DNA of 64,000 bases from Shewanella mesophila (GCF_019457515.1 NZ_CP080421.1:2604001-2668000); one strand, 5' to 3'. Shown: positions 29,549-39,427, counted from the stretch's first letter. The notes: generated by a model not told the origin, from the letters alone. Numbers and translations are program-made.

Positions 29549-30274
29549 TCACAGACCTGCCAGCTGTTGTTTTGCTATCCGCGCGGCAGCACTATTCTCA
29601 TATTCTTTCAGAACTTGCTGATAAAAACGCTTAGCACCTACAAGATCAGAACTTTTCTGGGCGATCATTCCCAGTTTAACTAAGCTATCTGCACGCTTAT
29701 TCGAATCCTTAAACTTGTTAACTACAGTATTAAACGCTTGAGTCGCTTCGGCAAACTCACCTTTATTGTAAAGTAGCTGACCTAACCAGTAATTAGCATT
29801 AGCGGCATAGGTTGACTCCGGATAGGATTGAATAAAGTTTCTAAATGCAGGGATAGCTTCGTCATATTTGCGCTCTTTCAGCACTAAATTCACAGCACCT
29901 TCATAACTTGCCGTTTCTCCAAGAGAAGAAGAGACACTTGGCTCTGATGCGACAGTTGCTGAAACGGCGTTTGAGCTTTTAGCACTACTTAAGTTGGCAA
30001 TATCTTCGTATAGCTGACGCTGACGTTGCAACATCTGATTAATCTGATAATTTTGCTGCTCAGTTAAACCGCGAAGATCTAACACCTCTTGTTGCAGCGT
30101 ATCTAATCGTTGCTGAGTTTCAAACTCGGACGCTTGCTTAGCTTTGAGCATTCGCTCTAGTCGAGCGATTCTATCATCGGAAGAACCACCAGCAATATCT
30201 TCTACGGGTGCAGGTGCGGCTGTCGCCACACCAACACTCATCAGAATTGCCGCGGTGAGAACGGCTTTGTTCAT
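29549..30274 (-). CDS. cpoB: Cell division coordinator CpoB (YbgF), last gene of tol-pal operon
   Basis: About 241 aa: signal peptide (AAILMSVGVATAAPAP), a coiled-coil trimerisation segment near residues 35-95 (glutamine-rich, QQRLDTLQQEVLDL), and TPR repeats in the C-terminal half (YDEAIPAFRNFIQSYPESTYA). CpoB links Tol-Pal with peptidoglycan synthesis at the septum. AGGG six bases upstream supports the ATG at 30274 over TTG at 30289. It follows pal by about 20 bp and precedes the tRNA-Lys array, as in E. coli. Confidence 0.95.
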   Translation of the reverse strand: MNKAVLTAAILMSVGVATAAPAPVEDIAGGSSDDRIARLERMLKAKQASEFETQQRLDTLQQEVLDLRGLTEQQNYQINQMLQRQRQLYEDIANLSSAKSSNAVSATVASEPSVSSSLGETASYEGAVNLVLKERKYDEAIPAFRNFIQSYPESTYAANANYWLGQLLYNKGEFAEATQAFNTVVNKFKDSNKRADSLVKLGMIAQKSSDLVGAKRFYQQVLKEYENSAAARIAKQQLAGL

Positions 30275-30296
30275 ATTTAGCCCTATCAAACTGTTT

Positions 30297-30839
30297 TTAA
30301 TAAACTAAAACTGCACGACGGTTCTTGGCAAAGCCGTCATCGGTGCGAGAAAAATCTAGCGGTTTCTCTTCGCCATAGCTAACAATACTCATCTGGCTAG
30401 GTAATACACCCATACTTTGTAAGTACTTAGCCACCGCTTTAGCACGACGCTCGCCTAGTGCGATGTTGTATTCAGGGGTACCGCGTTCATCAGCGTGTCC
30501 TTCAATCATCACTCGAACATTTGGATGTTCAACCAAATAGTCACCGTGAGCATTGAGCACTTCAGAAAACTCAGAAGACACTGAACTACGATCAAAGTCG
30601 AAATAGATAATATGCTCTTTACGCAACTCTTGATACTTAATGCGCTGTTGCTCTTCAGGGGTCAAGATTGGTGCTACGCCCCCCGTTTCTACACCACTAC
30701 CAGATGTCATTTCGCTGCTTTCACTACCACCCATTGAGCTAGTTGCATCGGTTTCTGATTCAGATGTTGAGCTACATGCACTGATAGCCATTATTGGAAG
30801 TGCGACTAACATAGCTTTAAACAGCTTATTAAGATCCAT
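30297..30839 (-). CDS. pal: Peptidoglycan-associated lipoprotein Pal
   Basis: A 180-aa lipoprotein with lipobox AISAC near residue 22, a serine/glycine-rich linker, and a C-terminal OmpA-like peptidoglycan-binding domain (YFDFDRSSV, IEGHADERGTPEYNIALGERRA). It anchors the outer membrane to peptidoglycan and binds TolB. It lies 36 bp downstream of tolB in the operon. Confidence 0.97.
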   Translation of the reverse strand: MDLNKLFKAMLVALPIMAISACSSTSESETDATSSMGGSESSEMTSGSGVETGGVAPILTPEEQQRIKYQELRKEHIIYFDFDRSSVSSEFSEVLNAHGDYLVEHPNVRVMIEGHADERGTPEYNIALGERRAKAVAKYLQSMGVLPSQMSIVSYGEEKPLDFSRTDDGFAKNRRAVLVY

Positions 30840-30875
30840 TTTAAAATCCTTAATCTTGTTTTACGTGAGAATTAA

Positions 30876-32201
30876 TTATAAGAACGGTGACCAAGCAGGA
30901 GATTTAACCTCCCCTTGCCCCACTGGCAATCGAGCCTTAAATCGCCCATCCATAGAGACTGCCGCGAGAACTTGTTTTCCTTGATAAGTCGTGCCGTAAA
31001 TCACCATGGTACCATTTGGCGCAATACTCGGCGATTCATCTAAACGTGTGCTTGTCAGCACCTGCATAAAGCGAGTTTCCAAATCCATTCTGGCGATATT
31101 GAATTTACCATTGGTACGATTAACAAATACCATGCTGCGGCCATCTGGTGAAATTGAACCACCTAAGTTCCATTCACCTTCAAATGTTAAACGAGCGACT
31201 TTACCTGAGGCTAGTGTCACTTGATACAACTGTGGACGACCGCCACGCTCAGAGGTAAAAATTAACGATTTACCATCTGGGGTCCAAGACGCCTCGGTAT
31301 CAATAGCATAGTGATTAGTCACTCGCTTAATCGCTTTTGTTTCAATATCAACGACATACACCTCTGGTTGACCATCTTTAGACAGAGTAACCGCTAACTT
31401 CTTACCATCAGGTGAAAACGAGGGCGCGCCATTAATTCCAGAAAAACTAGTGACTTTAGTACGTTGCTGGGTATAGATATCTTGAACAAAAATTTCCGCT
31501 TTCTTGTTCTCAAAACTCACATAAGCCAATCTGCGTGCATCTGGCGACCAAGCTGGCGACATTAATGGCTCAGGAGAACGCAGCAACATCTGCTCGTTGT
31601 AACCGTCATAGTCAGCAATCATCAATTTATAGGGCGATTTATCTTGATGATCAACCACTACATACGCAATACGGGTTAAGAATGCGCCGCGAATACCGGT
31701 TAATTTCTCATAAACAATATCACTGATCCTGTGACCATATTGTCTAAACTGGGCGGCGGTGATGACAGTTTCGCGGCTATCTATCAGATATTCTGATTTT
31801 GATGTGGGTCCACTTGACTGCATCTGAGCTTTCACTAAGTCAATCAGTTCAAAGTTAACCAGATATTGATCGGGTCCAAACGGTTTGACCGACCCCATCA
31901 CAACCGCTTCTGCAGCAACACTGGACCACGCTTTAACATCAAAATTAGCTACTGAGCTAATATTGCGTTGTGGTAATCCCAGCTCTTCAATCGGTTTAAA
32001 GGTACCGCTGCGCGCCAAATCAGACATGACAACGTCAGAGATCTGTTGTGGCATTGGCGTCGCGCCTTGCCAAACAAACGGAATAACCGCTATCGGACGA
32101 GCGGCATCAACCCCTTCGGTGATCACAATATCCAACGCAGCCTTGGCTGGTACTGTGCAAAACATCAGCCCTAAAATGAGCCATTTCCCCAAAGTTTTCA
32201 T
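30876..32201 (-). CDS. tolB: Tol-Pal system protein TolB
   Basis: A 441-aa periplasmic protein with a signal peptide ([15 protein letters not shown]). The N-terminal TolB_N domain is followed by a WD40-like beta-propeller built from PD40 repeats such as [17 protein letters not shown] and [16 protein letters not shown]. It binds Pal and TolA. It follows tolA by 9 bp. Confidence 0.97.
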   Translation of the reverse strand: MKTLGKWLILGLMFCTVPAKAALDIVITEGVDAARPIAVIPFVWQGATPMPQQISDVVMSDLARSGTFKPIEELGLPQRNISSVANFDVKAWSSVAAEAVVMGSVKPFGPDQYLVNFELIDLVKAQMQSSGPTSKSEYLIDSRETVITAAQFRQYGHRISDIVYEKLTGIRGAFLTRIAYVVVDHQDKSPYKLMIADYDGYNEQMLLRSPEPLMSPAWSPDARRLAYVSFENKKAEIFVQDIYTQQRTKVTSFSGINGAPSFSPDGKKLAVTLSKDGQPEVYVVDIETKAIKRVTNHYAIDTEASWTPDGKSLIFTSERGGRPQLYQVTLASGKVARLTFEGEWNLGGSISPDGRSMVFVNRTNGKFNIARMDLETRFMQVLTSTRLDESPSIAPNGTMVIYGTTYQGKQVLAAVSMDGRFKARLPVGQGEVKSPAWSPFL

Positions 32202-32210
32202 GACACTCCT

Positions 32211-33146
32211 TTAATTAAATTCCGGTTGAACGGTTAAGTTAATCTCTTTTAGCTTATTATAAACATCAGCTTCTTGTGAGACAGGTAATCGACCCGCTTT
32301 GTTAATTGCCGCTTTAGTCGCTCGGCAGACCACAGGGTCTCCAGATAAAATTTCATTACCTGTAACGAAACCATCTTTGGCCAACCGGATAAAGATACGA
32401 CAGCTTTTACCTCGCATAGATTCGTCTACAACTAAGTTACGCTGAATCGTCGCGCGGATCATCGACGTATAACGCTGCACTTCGCTCACCACTTGTTTAT
32501 TGCGAGTCTGCGATAAAGCTGCTTGCTCTGCGGCTAATGCTTCTTGCATCATACGCTCTTGCTCTAAACGCGCCTGCTCTTCCGCTTTACGTTTACGCTC
32601 AGCTTCCTCTTTACGTTTGCGTTCGTCCGCCGCCTTTTTCGCTGCTGCCTCCTCTTGCTTGCGCTTAGCTTCAGCTTTGGCGGCTGCTTCTTCAGAGGCT
32701 TTACGCTCAGCTTCTTTCTTCTTACGCTGTGCTTCCGCCTGCGCGGCTTTCTCTTTTTCTTGCTTCTCTTTCAACTTGGCAGCCTTAGCGGCTGCGGCTG
32801 CATTTTGAGTTTCTATCTCTTTTTGCTTACGCTGTTGTTCGAGTTTCTTTATTTGTGCCTGCTCACGCTCACGGGCTTGTTTAGCTTCATTCGCTCTGCG
32901 TTCGAGTTCATCTTGACGCGCTTTCTCTTTACGCTCGGCTTCTCGCTTATCGGCCTTAAGCTTTTCAGCATATTCCGTCACTTTTTTTTGGTCGACGACG
33001 ACAGCCTGTACCGCAGGGGCACTGACTTGCGGAACCACTTTAGGTTTCTCATCGAAGTTGACGCCCATCGCCACTATAACTATCACGCCAATGTGAATAC
33101 TGGCTGAAACTATGAGCGGTATTTTAAAATCTGATTTAGCTGCCAC
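32211..33146 (-). CDS. tolA: Tol-Pal system protein TolA
   Basis: A 311-aa protein. One N-terminal membrane helix (PLIVSASIHIGVIVIVAMGV) is followed by a long Lys/Glu/Ala-rich helical domain (about residues 55-215) spanning the periplasm. The C-terminal TolA domain (SMRGKSCRIFIRLAKDGFV) contacts TolB and Pal. The start is GTG at 33146 with GAGGAG upstream. It is separated from tolR by 3 bp. Confidence 0.96.
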   Translation of the reverse strand: MAAKSDFKIPLIVSASIHIGVIVIVAMGVNFDEKPKVVPQVSAPAVQAVVVDQKKVTEYAEKLKADKREAERKEKARQDELERRANEAKQAREREQAQIKKLEQQRKQKEIETQNAAAAAKAAKLKEKQEKEKAAQAEAQRKKKEAERKASEEAAAKAEAKRKQEEAAAKKAADERKRKEEAERKRKAEEQARLEQERMMQEALAAEQAALSQTRNKQVVSEVQRYTSMIRATIQRNLVVDESMRGKSCRIFIRLAKDGFVTGNEILSGDPVVCRATKAAINKAGRLPVSQEADVYNKLKEINLTVQPEFN

Positions 33147-33149
33147 CTA

Positions 33150-33584
33150 CTACTCCTCTGGTGAATCTGTCATCAGCCCAACAGACGGCACCCCAGCCTT
33201 TTGCAACGAAACCATCAACTGAATCACTTTTTCATAGGCGATGCTGCGATCCGCTTTAACCACCACAGGGCGCTCAGGCTCAAGCTGAATGATGGCACTC
33301 ACTCTGATCGCCAGCTCTTCTAAATCCAATGTTTCTTTTGAGCTGCTATTGCCTACATCTAGGTAATAATCGCCATCGGCATCGATGGATGCCACAACGG
33401 GCGGTTTACTGTCGGCAGGAAGCGACTCTGCAGCCCCTTGAGGTAAATCAACTTTTACCCCTTGAGTCACGATCGGCGCCGTAACCATAAAGATGATCAA
33501 TAACACCAACATCACGTCGATATAGGGAACAACGTTGATTTCCGCTACTGGCCTGCGTCTTTTACGTTGATAACCTTGTTGCAT
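33150..33584 (-). CDS. tolR: Tol-Pal system protein TolR
   Basis: A 144-aa ExbD/TolR-family protein with one helix. The proton-channel aspartate lies in INVVPYIDVMLVLLIIFMV near residue 23. It forms the energising complex with TolQ and TolA. Its ATG overlaps the tolQ stop codon. Confidence 0.97.
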   Translation of the reverse strand: MQQGYQRKRRRPVAEINVVPYIDVMLVLLIIFMVTAPIVTQGVKVDLPQGAAESLPADSKPPVVASIDADGDYYLDVGNSSSKETLDLEELAIRVSAIIQLEPERPVVVKADRSIAYEKVIQLMVSLQKAGVPSVGLMTDSPEE

Positions 33585-34273
33585 TACACCATTTCCTTTT
33601 CGCTGTAAGCTTGGCGATGTAAAATGCTGGAAAACTCTTCCATAAAGTTGGCATAAGACATCTCTATCTTATCCACTTGAGTCGAAAACCGGTTGTAGGC
33701 TATAACAGCGGGAATTGCCGCAAATAGGCCCATGGCTGTCGCGATAAGCGCCTCGGCAATACCTGGGGCAACCATAGCCAAGGTCGCATTTTCTACCGCG
33801 CCTAAGGCGATAAAGGAGTTCATAATCCCCCACACAGTGCCAAACAGACCGATATAGGGACTGGTTGAGCCAATGGTAGCGAGTAGTGGCAAATGGGTTT
33901 CGAGTTTTTCGAGTTCACGAGACAGCGATACTCGCATCGCGCGGTAACTGCCATCCATCACTGCGCTTGGCACTTTGCCGCTAAGATTATTTAAACGAGC
34001 GTACTCCTTGAAACCAGTATAAAACAGGGTTTCTAGGCCTGTATTACTCTCCTGTCTGGCTGACAGCTCTTTGTAGAGCTTATTGAGATCGACCCCAGAC
34101 CAAAACTTATCTTCAAATTTAAGGGAGCGTTCTCGCGCTACAGCCAAAAGCCTTCGGCGTTGGATGATCACAGCCCATGAGACGACAGATAACGCGAGCA
34201 GCGTCAGCATGACAAACTTAACCAGCAAACTAGCCTGTAAAAACAGACCGATAAAAGAAATATCAGCTTCCAC
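33584..34273 (-). CDS. tolQ: Tol-Pal system protein TolQ
   Basis: A 229-aa MotA/TolQ/ExbB proton-channel protein with three membrane segments, including [20 protein letters not shown] and the conserved [20 protein letters not shown]. The frame is open to a TTG at 34291, but CAGGAG is correctly spaced from the GTG at 34273, and this start gives the usual family length. It overlaps the ybgC end by 11 bp. Confidence 0.95.
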   Translation of the reverse strand: MEADISFIGLFLQASLLVKFVMLTLLALSVVSWAVIIQRRRLLAVARERSLKFEDKFWSGVDLNKLYKELSARQESNTGLETLFYTGFKEYARLNNLSGKVPSAVMDGSYRAMRVSLSRELEKLETHLPLLATIGSTSPYIGLFGTVWGIMNSFIALGAVENATLAMVAPGIAEALIATAMGLFAAIPAVIAYNRFSTQVDKIEMSYANFMEEFSSILHRQAYSEKEMV

Positions 34274-34661
34274 CCTTAAACTCCTGAACAATATTTTGGG
34301 GAATGGCCCTTGGTCTCATACGTGACAAGGCAACACATGCAACGAGAATCGTGCCTTCGCAATACAGCTTGCCAGAATCATCTAACAAACGCTGCCGAAA
34401 CAGTAGCGAGGCCTTCTTCATCTCTATGACCTCTGATTCGACAAAAAGGTCCTGCTCAAAACGAGCGGCTACCTTGAAGTCCAGTTCCGCTTTTTTTACA
34501 ACAAACGCAATATCATCAGCTAACAACTGAGTCTGCCTAATCCCCATGTTTTTAAGCCACTCTGTGCGAGCACGCTCAAAAAAATTAAGGTAGTTAGAGT
34601 GATAAACCACTCCTCCAGCGTCTGTATCTTCGTAATAAACAGAAATAGGCCAACGAAACAT
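34263..34661 (-). CDS. ybgC: Acyl-CoA thioester hydrolase YbgC
   Basis: A 132-aa 4-hydroxybenzoyl-CoA thioesterase-type hotdog protein. The active-site motif [26 protein letters not shown] contains the catalytic aspartate. The open frame extends upstream to 34742, but family similarity starts at [14 protein letters not shown], so the ATG at 34661 is chosen. It is the first gene of the tol-pal operon. Confidence 0.95.
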   Translation of the reverse strand: MFRWPISVYYEDTDAGGVVYHSNYLNFFERARTEWLKNMGIRQTQLLADDIAFVVKKAELDFKVAARFEQDLFVESEVIEMKKASLLFRQRLLDDSGKLYCEGTILVACVALSRMRPRAIPQNIVQEFKGGS

Positions 34662-34777
34662 AGATTCTAATTGCCAAACATTAGATAAATAGAGGCCTAC
34701 TATACCTATCGCATCATCAATTGTGAATGGTTCAAACCGCAACTGTTACCACTAACTTCATAAAATTTTGTTAATAA

Positions 34778-34804
34778 AAAAGGGAAGTTAATCACTTCCC
34801 TTTT
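34778..34804 (-). terminator. Terminator of the prolyl oligopeptidase gene
   Basis: An 11-bp perfect stem AAAAGGGAAGT (34778-34788) / ACTTCCCTTTT (34794-34804) with a U-rich tail on the minus strand. Confidence 0.88.
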
Positions 34805-34827
34805 ACCGCCAACTTTTAAACAGCGGA

Positions 34828-34895
34828 GTTACAGCCCCAAGTTACAGACCTAAGTTACAAACCTAAGTTACTCGGTTACAAACCTAAGTTACTCG
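34828..34895. repeat. Short direct repeats across the 3' end of the peptidase gene
   Basis: GTTACANNCCNAA-type 13-mers repeat at 34828, 34841, 34854 and 34875. A 21-bp unit (34854-34874) is duplicated exactly at 34875-34895 and contains the gene's stop codon. Confidence 0.85.
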
Positions 34896-37042
34896 CCAAT
34901 CTTAGCCGGTACCGTTAAACCAAAGCTGTGCCACAAGAAACTATAGATATCGGCAAATTCATCAATCTTCATTGCCGTAGGCTTACCTGCTCCATGACCC
35001 GCCTTCGATTCGATACGCATAATCACAGGTGCATCACCTGTTTGTCTATCTTGCAATAGGGCACCAAACTTAAAGCTGTGCAGCGGCACAACCCGGTCAT
35101 CATGATCCGCCGTCATCACCATAGTAGCAGGATAGTCACGCTCGTTAATATTATGATAAGGCGAATAAGCTAATAGTGCTGGGAACTGCTCAGCGACATC
35201 GGCACTGCCATATTCACTGGTCCATGCCCATCCAATCGTAAACTTATGGAACCTGAGCATATCGAGAACACCAACGGCGGGTAGTACCGCAGCAAAAAGA
35301 TCGGGACGTTGGGTTAACGCAGCTCCCATCAACAAACCACCGTTACTACGCCCATAGGCACCAAGCTTACGAGTATTGGTATAATTGTTATCGATTAGAT
35401 ACTGCGCAGCCGCATAATAATCGTCAAATACGTTTTGCTTCTTATCGAACATGCCCGCTTGATGCCAGCTTTCGCCATACTCTGCCCCACCACGTAGATT
35501 AGGCACAGCATAAATACCGCCCATATCCATCCAAGCAATATTGGCAGGGCTAAAACGAGGTGTCAGTGATATCGCGAATCCACCGTAGGCATATAACAAG
35601 GTTGGATTGTTACCATCAAGTTTTAAGCCCTTTTTATAGGACACCATCATAGGCACACGAGTGCCATCCTTACTGGTATAGAAAACCTGATCTGACACAT
35701 AGTCACTTGGATTAAATGAGATATCTGGCTTGGCATACAAGCTAGACTCACCCGTTTTGAAATCAAACTTATAGGTCGTCTGTGGCTGAACATAACTATT
35801 AAAGGTGTAATAGAAGTAATCTTTGCTGCGCTTACCATAAGGGCCAGCAATCTTACCCTTACCCGGTAACTCAACATCTTGGCGTTTGACACCATCCATA
35901 CTGAATATTGACAACTGTCCTAAAACGTCATGCAGATAACTAACTACCAAATGGTCGTTAATAATCGCCACGCTAGCGATAGGATCGCTCGACTCAGCAA
36001 TAATTGTCTCCCAGTGAGCTTTCGCTGGGCGGTTAATATCTATCGCAATAACTTTGCCATTAGGCGCATCTAAATCCGTCTTAAAATAAAATACTGACTT
36101 ATCATTGCCGAGGAAGCTATATTCCGCTTCAAGGTCGACAATTAATTCAACCACTGACGCATTTTCTTCAGTTAACGATTTATAGAAAAAACGATTTCGG
36201 CTGTCGGTACCCTGTGAAATGGAGATCAGCAGATAGTCACCTTGTTCCGATACTTCAGCGCCAAAACCCCAATCTTTATTCTGTGGACGCTCGTAAACCA
36301 GCGTATCTTGAGATTGATCTGTGCCTAACTTATGAAAATATACTTTTTGATTAAAATTAACATCCGCGAGTAGATTACCGCCTTCTGGAGCGTCATAGCG
36401 TGAATAGTAAACCCCTTGGTTATCTTTACTCCACTGTGCACTAGAAAATTTAATCCAATTAAGTTCATCAAGGAGTTTTTCCCCCGTCGCTACATCCACA
36501 AATTGCCACTGCTGCCAATCAGAGCCTGATTTAGATACACCATAGGCAATCGTTTTACCGTCGCCACTGACCGACACACCGCTTAATGCCACCGTACCAT
36601 CGGTTGAAAATGCATTCGGATCTAAGGCAACTTTCTCTTGCCCAGCCTTATCTTTTACATATAAAACCGACTGAGCTTGTAAGCCATCATTACGATAGTA
36701 AAACGTATTACTGCCGTGTTCAGCTGGAGCGGTGACTTTTTCAAAATTCCACAATTGAGTAATGCGTTCGACAATAGCTTGTTTATTTTCTATCTGAGCC
36801 AGGTAATCATGCCCGGCTTGTTGCTGCTGCTTAACCCAAGCATGGGTCGCATCAGTTTCCTCTTCAAGAAAGCGATATGGATCGGCAACCTCTACACCAT
36901 GAATGGTTTCAGTCACGCCAGTTGGCGTACTTATTGTTTGTTGAACATCGACTTGCGATGCATTGTACTGACAACCAACGAGCGTAAGCCCGAGTCCAGC
37001 AATAAAAAGGTGTTGCTTAGATAATATCGTTTTAAGAAACAT
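34889..37042 (-). CDS. Prolyl oligopeptidase (S9A) lipoprotein
   Basis: A 717-aa serine peptidase. The signal sequence has a lipobox (LTLVGC, Cys near residue 24), followed by a seven-bladed propeller domain (about residues 100-440). The catalytic alpha/beta-hydrolase domain has nucleophile GRSNGG near residue 566, the Asp in DHDDRV near 646 and the His in AGHGAGK near 681. It cleaves short peptides after proline, probably facing the periplasm. It is monocistronic, with its own terminator. Confidence 0.93.
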   Translation of the reverse strand: MFLKTILSKQHLFIAGLGLTLVGCQYNASQVDVQQTISTPTGVTETIHGVEVADPYRFLEEETDATHAWVKQQQQAGHDYLAQIENKQAIVERITQLWNFEKVTAPAEHGSNTFYYRNDGLQAQSVLYVKDKAGQEKVALDPNAFSTDGTVALSGVSVSGDGKTIAYGVSKSGSDWQQWQFVDVATGEKLLDELNWIKFSSAQWSKDNQGVYYSRYDAPEGGNLLADVNFNQKVYFHKLGTDQSQDTLVYERPQNKDWGFGAEVSEQGDYLLISISQGTDSRNRFFYKSLTEENASVVELIVDLEAEYSFLGNDKSVFYFKTDLDAPNGKVIAIDINRPAKAHWETIIAESSDPIASVAIINDHLVVSYLHDVLGQLSIFSMDGVKRQDVELPGKGKIAGPYGKRSKDYFYYTFNSYVQPQTTYKFDFKTGESSLYAKPDISFNPSDYVSDQVFYTSKDGTRVPMMVSYKKGLKLDGNNPTLLYAYGGFAISLTPRFSPANIAWMDMGGIYAVPNLRGGAEYGESWHQAGMFDKKQNVFDDYYAAAQYLIDNNYTNTRKLGAYGRSNGGLLMGAALTQRPDLFAAVLPAVGVLDMLRFHKFTIGWAWTSEYGSADVAEQFPALLAYSPYHNINERDYPATMVMTADHDDRVVPLHSFKFGALLQDRQTGDAPVIMRIESKAGHGAGKPTAMKIDEFADIYSFLWHSFGLTVPAKIGE

Positions 37043-37335
37043 CTGTAGCCATCCTGGGAATCTAGTTATTATTTGACATCAAAGTGTGAGCAAACGCCCA
37101 TAACCTCGTACTATACAAGCAAAATAAAACTGTGCAATGGGCTCGAAACATTCAATTTAAAACTAATCCATCCCAATTGTTAATAAAAAACCAACATAGA
37201 TAGATTTATTAAATCGTAGAGTTATGCACTAAATATGACTAATTCCGCGCAAAGGCGGAAAATTAGTGAATTCAGCATAAAAATGCCCACCGCACCGGAT
37301 TAGTTTTACTAATCTAAATAGGTAATTTTTTTAGT
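37043..37335. promoter_or_regulatory. Intergenic region with two palindromes before the small RNA
   Basis: An imperfect hairpin ACTAATTCCGC...GCGGAAAATTAGT spans 37238-37267. A perfect palindrome GATTAGT-TTT-ACTAATC lies at 37298-37314, 21 bp upstream of the sRNA -35. Both share the ATTAGT/ACTAAT half-site and may be regulator sites. No gene is seen. Confidence 0.4.
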
Positions 37336-37364
37336 TTGTTGGTTTAAAAATCTGGTCCTATAAT
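37336..37364 (+). promoter_or_regulatory. Strong sigma-70 type promoter of candidate sRNA
   Basis: -35 TTGTTG (37336-37341), 17-bp spacer, perfect -10 TATAAT (37359-37364). Confidence 0.75.
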
Positions 37365-37370
37365 TCACCT

Positions 37371-37538
37371 CGTTTTCAGGAAGTGTCTACTCCAGGTAGA
37401 TTTGAAAACAAGAACTCCGAAGTCATGTGCCGCGCACGTGAATTCATCCCTGGTTCTTATGCTTGACTTCCTTCCTTCAATTTGTTGATTGCAATATATT
37501 ATTTGCGGCCCACTTAATTATTAAGTGGGCTTTTTTTT
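37371..37538 (+). ncRNA. Candidate small regulatory RNA (about 168 nt)
   Basis: It is bounded by a good promoter and a strong terminator with no plus-strand gene for 1.1 kb downstream. The predicted transcript can form a 5' hairpin (GTTTTCA...TGAAAAC enclosing TCTAC/GTAGA) and a second domain (AAGAAC...GTTCTT enclosing CATGTGC/GCACGTG). An AU-rich single-stranded part before the terminator is a plausible Hfq-binding region. It does not match 6S, Spot 42, GcvB, RyhB or CsrB as I remember them. The identity is unknown. Confidence 0.6.
37508..37538 (+). terminator. Terminator of candidate sRNA
   Basis: GCCCACTTAA (37508-37517) pairs with TTAAGTGGGC (37521-37530), followed by eight T residues. 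Confidence 0.92.
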
Positions 37539-37599
37539 ATCTGAATTTTAGTACCCACAAATTTCTCACAGAAACAGTTATACCAATGCTTAAAACAAT

Positions 37600-37621
37600 A
37601 AACCCAGCATTCGCTGGGTTT
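37600..37621 (-). terminator. Terminator of motY
   Basis: AAACCCAGC (37600-37608) and GCTGGGTTT (37613-37621) form a 9-bp stem just past the motY stop on the minus strand. Confidence 0.75.
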
Positions 37622-37643
37622 ATGTGAGATAAGTAACGGACAC

Positions 37644-38525
37644 TTAAAGAGGCTTACTGAGCCTAATGACGACTCGCCTATTTCTTGAACGCTCATCTAT
37701 GGTGGCATTGGATGCGACATGGCGTTTTTCACCATGACCAAGCGTGTGAATCCGCTCTTGGGGGATACCAGCCGAAACAAATAACTCTTTCACAGAATCG
37801 GCTCGCTTTTCAGAGACCTTCTTATTAACGGACCGCCCACCATAACTATCGGTATAAGCGTCAATCAATACTAACTCCACCTCTGGATCATAGGACAGAT
37901 ATTCCTGTACCTTAGCAATTTGCGCCTTAGAGTAGCGAGTTAGCTCTGCACCACCAAACTCATAAGTCAGTACAGTAAAGGCAATATCTTCGAAACTATA
38001 GGGGAGTAAATTAGCAAGACAGGAGCGGAAATCACTATACTTACGAGCAAAATTAGCCGCCGACAATCCCACTGCAACTTTACTTGAGCGGTTATACCAA
38101 TCGGCGTAATAGAAAGTCGGCTGCATGCCTCTCTCTAATTCATTAAGCATCGACCAAGCCGCATTTTTGGGCACTTCACCACTAAAATATTTTTGATAGG
38201 TCAGATCGGTTATCGGTTTCGATGAAACACCTGGGCGCCAGGCTGGTGCCATACTCATCAATTTGGCGTTAGTGACTTCGTCAGGTTTCACCCACATATC
38301 AAGGGTAAAATTAAGATCATGATCCTTCCCTGCACGGCTAGTAAATACCGCCTTACCATATGAAGGAATATCATGCTCAAGTCGGCAAACAATCGGAGTA
38401 TTGTCGCTTAAGCGCCATTGCGACTGTTCCAGTGATGCCACATAATGGCGTAGTTCACCATGAGCTGTCATCGACACTCCCAAGCTCAAGCATAATGTTA
38501 CAGCAAGCAGCACCCTAGCCCACAT
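37644..38525 (-). CDS. motY: Sodium-driven flagellar motor protein MotY
   Basis: About 293 aa with a signal peptide (LLAVTLCLSLGVSMTAHG). The MotY N-terminal domain (CRLEHDIPSYGKAVF, MAPAWRPGVSS, NLLPYSFEDIAFTVL) precedes an OmpA-type peptidoglycan-binding domain (LVLIDAYTDSYGG, EKRADSV, NRRVVIRL). In Vibrio, MotY forms the T-ring that anchors the sodium stator. ATG at 38525 is preferred to TTG at 38531. Confidence 0.92.
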   Translation of the reverse strand: MWARVLLAVTLCLSLGVSMTAHGELRHYVASLEQSQWRLSDNTPIVCRLEHDIPSYGKAVFTSRAGKDHDLNFTLDMWVKPDEVTNAKLMSMAPAWRPGVSSKPITDLTYQKYFSGEVPKNAAWSMLNELERGMQPTFYYADWYNRSSKVAVGLSAANFARKYSDFRSCLANLLPYSFEDIAFTVLTYEFGGAELTRYSKAQIAKVQEYLSYDPEVELVLIDAYTDSYGGRSVNKKVSEKRADSVKELFVSAGIPQERIHTLGHGEKRHVASNATIDERSRNRRVVIRLSKPL

Positions 38526-38668
38526 AGACAATCACCCATATTAATCTTGTTACTAAACCCTATCGGCCTGTTTTAATATTCCTTTAGCTTATATATTAGC
38601 CAATCAAACATGACAAGTTAACACTAGATACTTCATAATAGCCCCTTGCTAACTATTTGGATATTTTG

Positions 38669-39361
38669 ATGAGTGATTTGGGCGACGCGAATAAACTTAA
38701 CCACCGTTTTAGGGGCTACTTCCCCGTGGTTATTGATGTAGAAACTGCAGGCTTTAATGCCCAGACCGATGCGTTGCTTGAAATTGCAGTGACCATGTTA
38801 AAAATGGATGAGCAGGGAGTGTTAGTACTAGATAAAACCCTTCACTATCACATAGAACCGTTTGAAGGTGCTAACTTAGAGCCAGAAGCTCTGGCATTTA
38901 ATGGTATAGATCCAACCAACCCTCTGCGTGGAGCGGTATCGGAAAAAGAAGCCTTTTTAGAAATATTTAAAGAGGTTAAGAAAGCACAAAAAGCCTCTGA
39001 CTGCCATCGGAGTATTATTGTTGCCCATAACGCCGCCTTTGATCACGGCTTTGTGACAAAAGCGATTGAACGTAATGGCCTTAAGCGGACACCATTTCAT
39101 CCCTTTGCCACTTTTGATACTGCAGCACTATCGGGGCTCGCACTTGGGCATACGGTACTTGCTAAAGCCTGCTCTATCGCTGGTATCGATTTCGATAACA
39201 AGGAAGCACATTCAGCGCTTTATGATACAGAGCGTACCGCTGAACTGTTTTGCCATATTGTGAACAAATGGAAGGCCTTAGGCGGTTGGCCGCTTGGCTC
39301 TGATAATGCCGACGATTCAACACAAGAGCAAAGCGAAAGCCTTGATGGCAGTTCAAGTTAG
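38669..39361 (+). CDS. rnt: Ribonuclease T
   Basis: A 230-aa DEDDh exonuclease that trims the 3' ends of tRNA and other stable RNAs. The first metal-ligand pair D23/E25 lies in VVIDVETAG, the second motif is HNAAFDHGF, and the last is [14 protein letters not shown]. This agrees with the E. coli enzyme in start and residue numbering. The frame is open to a TTG at 38657, but the MSDL start at 38669 matches the family. Confidence 0.96.
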   Translation: MSDLGDANKLNHRFRGYFPVVIDVETAGFNAQTDALLEIAVTMLKMDEQGVLVLDKTLHYHIEPFEGANLEPEALAFNGIDPTNPLRGAVSEKEAFLEIFKEVKKAQKASDCHRSIIVAHNAAFDHGFVTKAIERNGLKRTPFHPFATFDTAALSGLALGHTVLAKACSIAGIDFDNKEAHSALYDTERTAELFCHIVNKWKALGGWPLGSDNADDSTQEQSESLDGSSS

Positions 39362-39427
39362 ACAGATGATCAAATCCAGTTAATGCACTCTAGATAGAGC
39401 CACTTTAACGGTTTCCCCGCTAACACA

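Noticed and set aside
32500..33107. Long plus-strand frames opposite tolA
   Set aside because: These are antisense artefacts of the Lys/Ala/Glu-rich tolA codons.
37371..37538. Riboswitch or leader instead of an sRNA
   Set aside because: The terminator is followed by no plus-strand gene until 38669, so there is no gene to regulate in cis.
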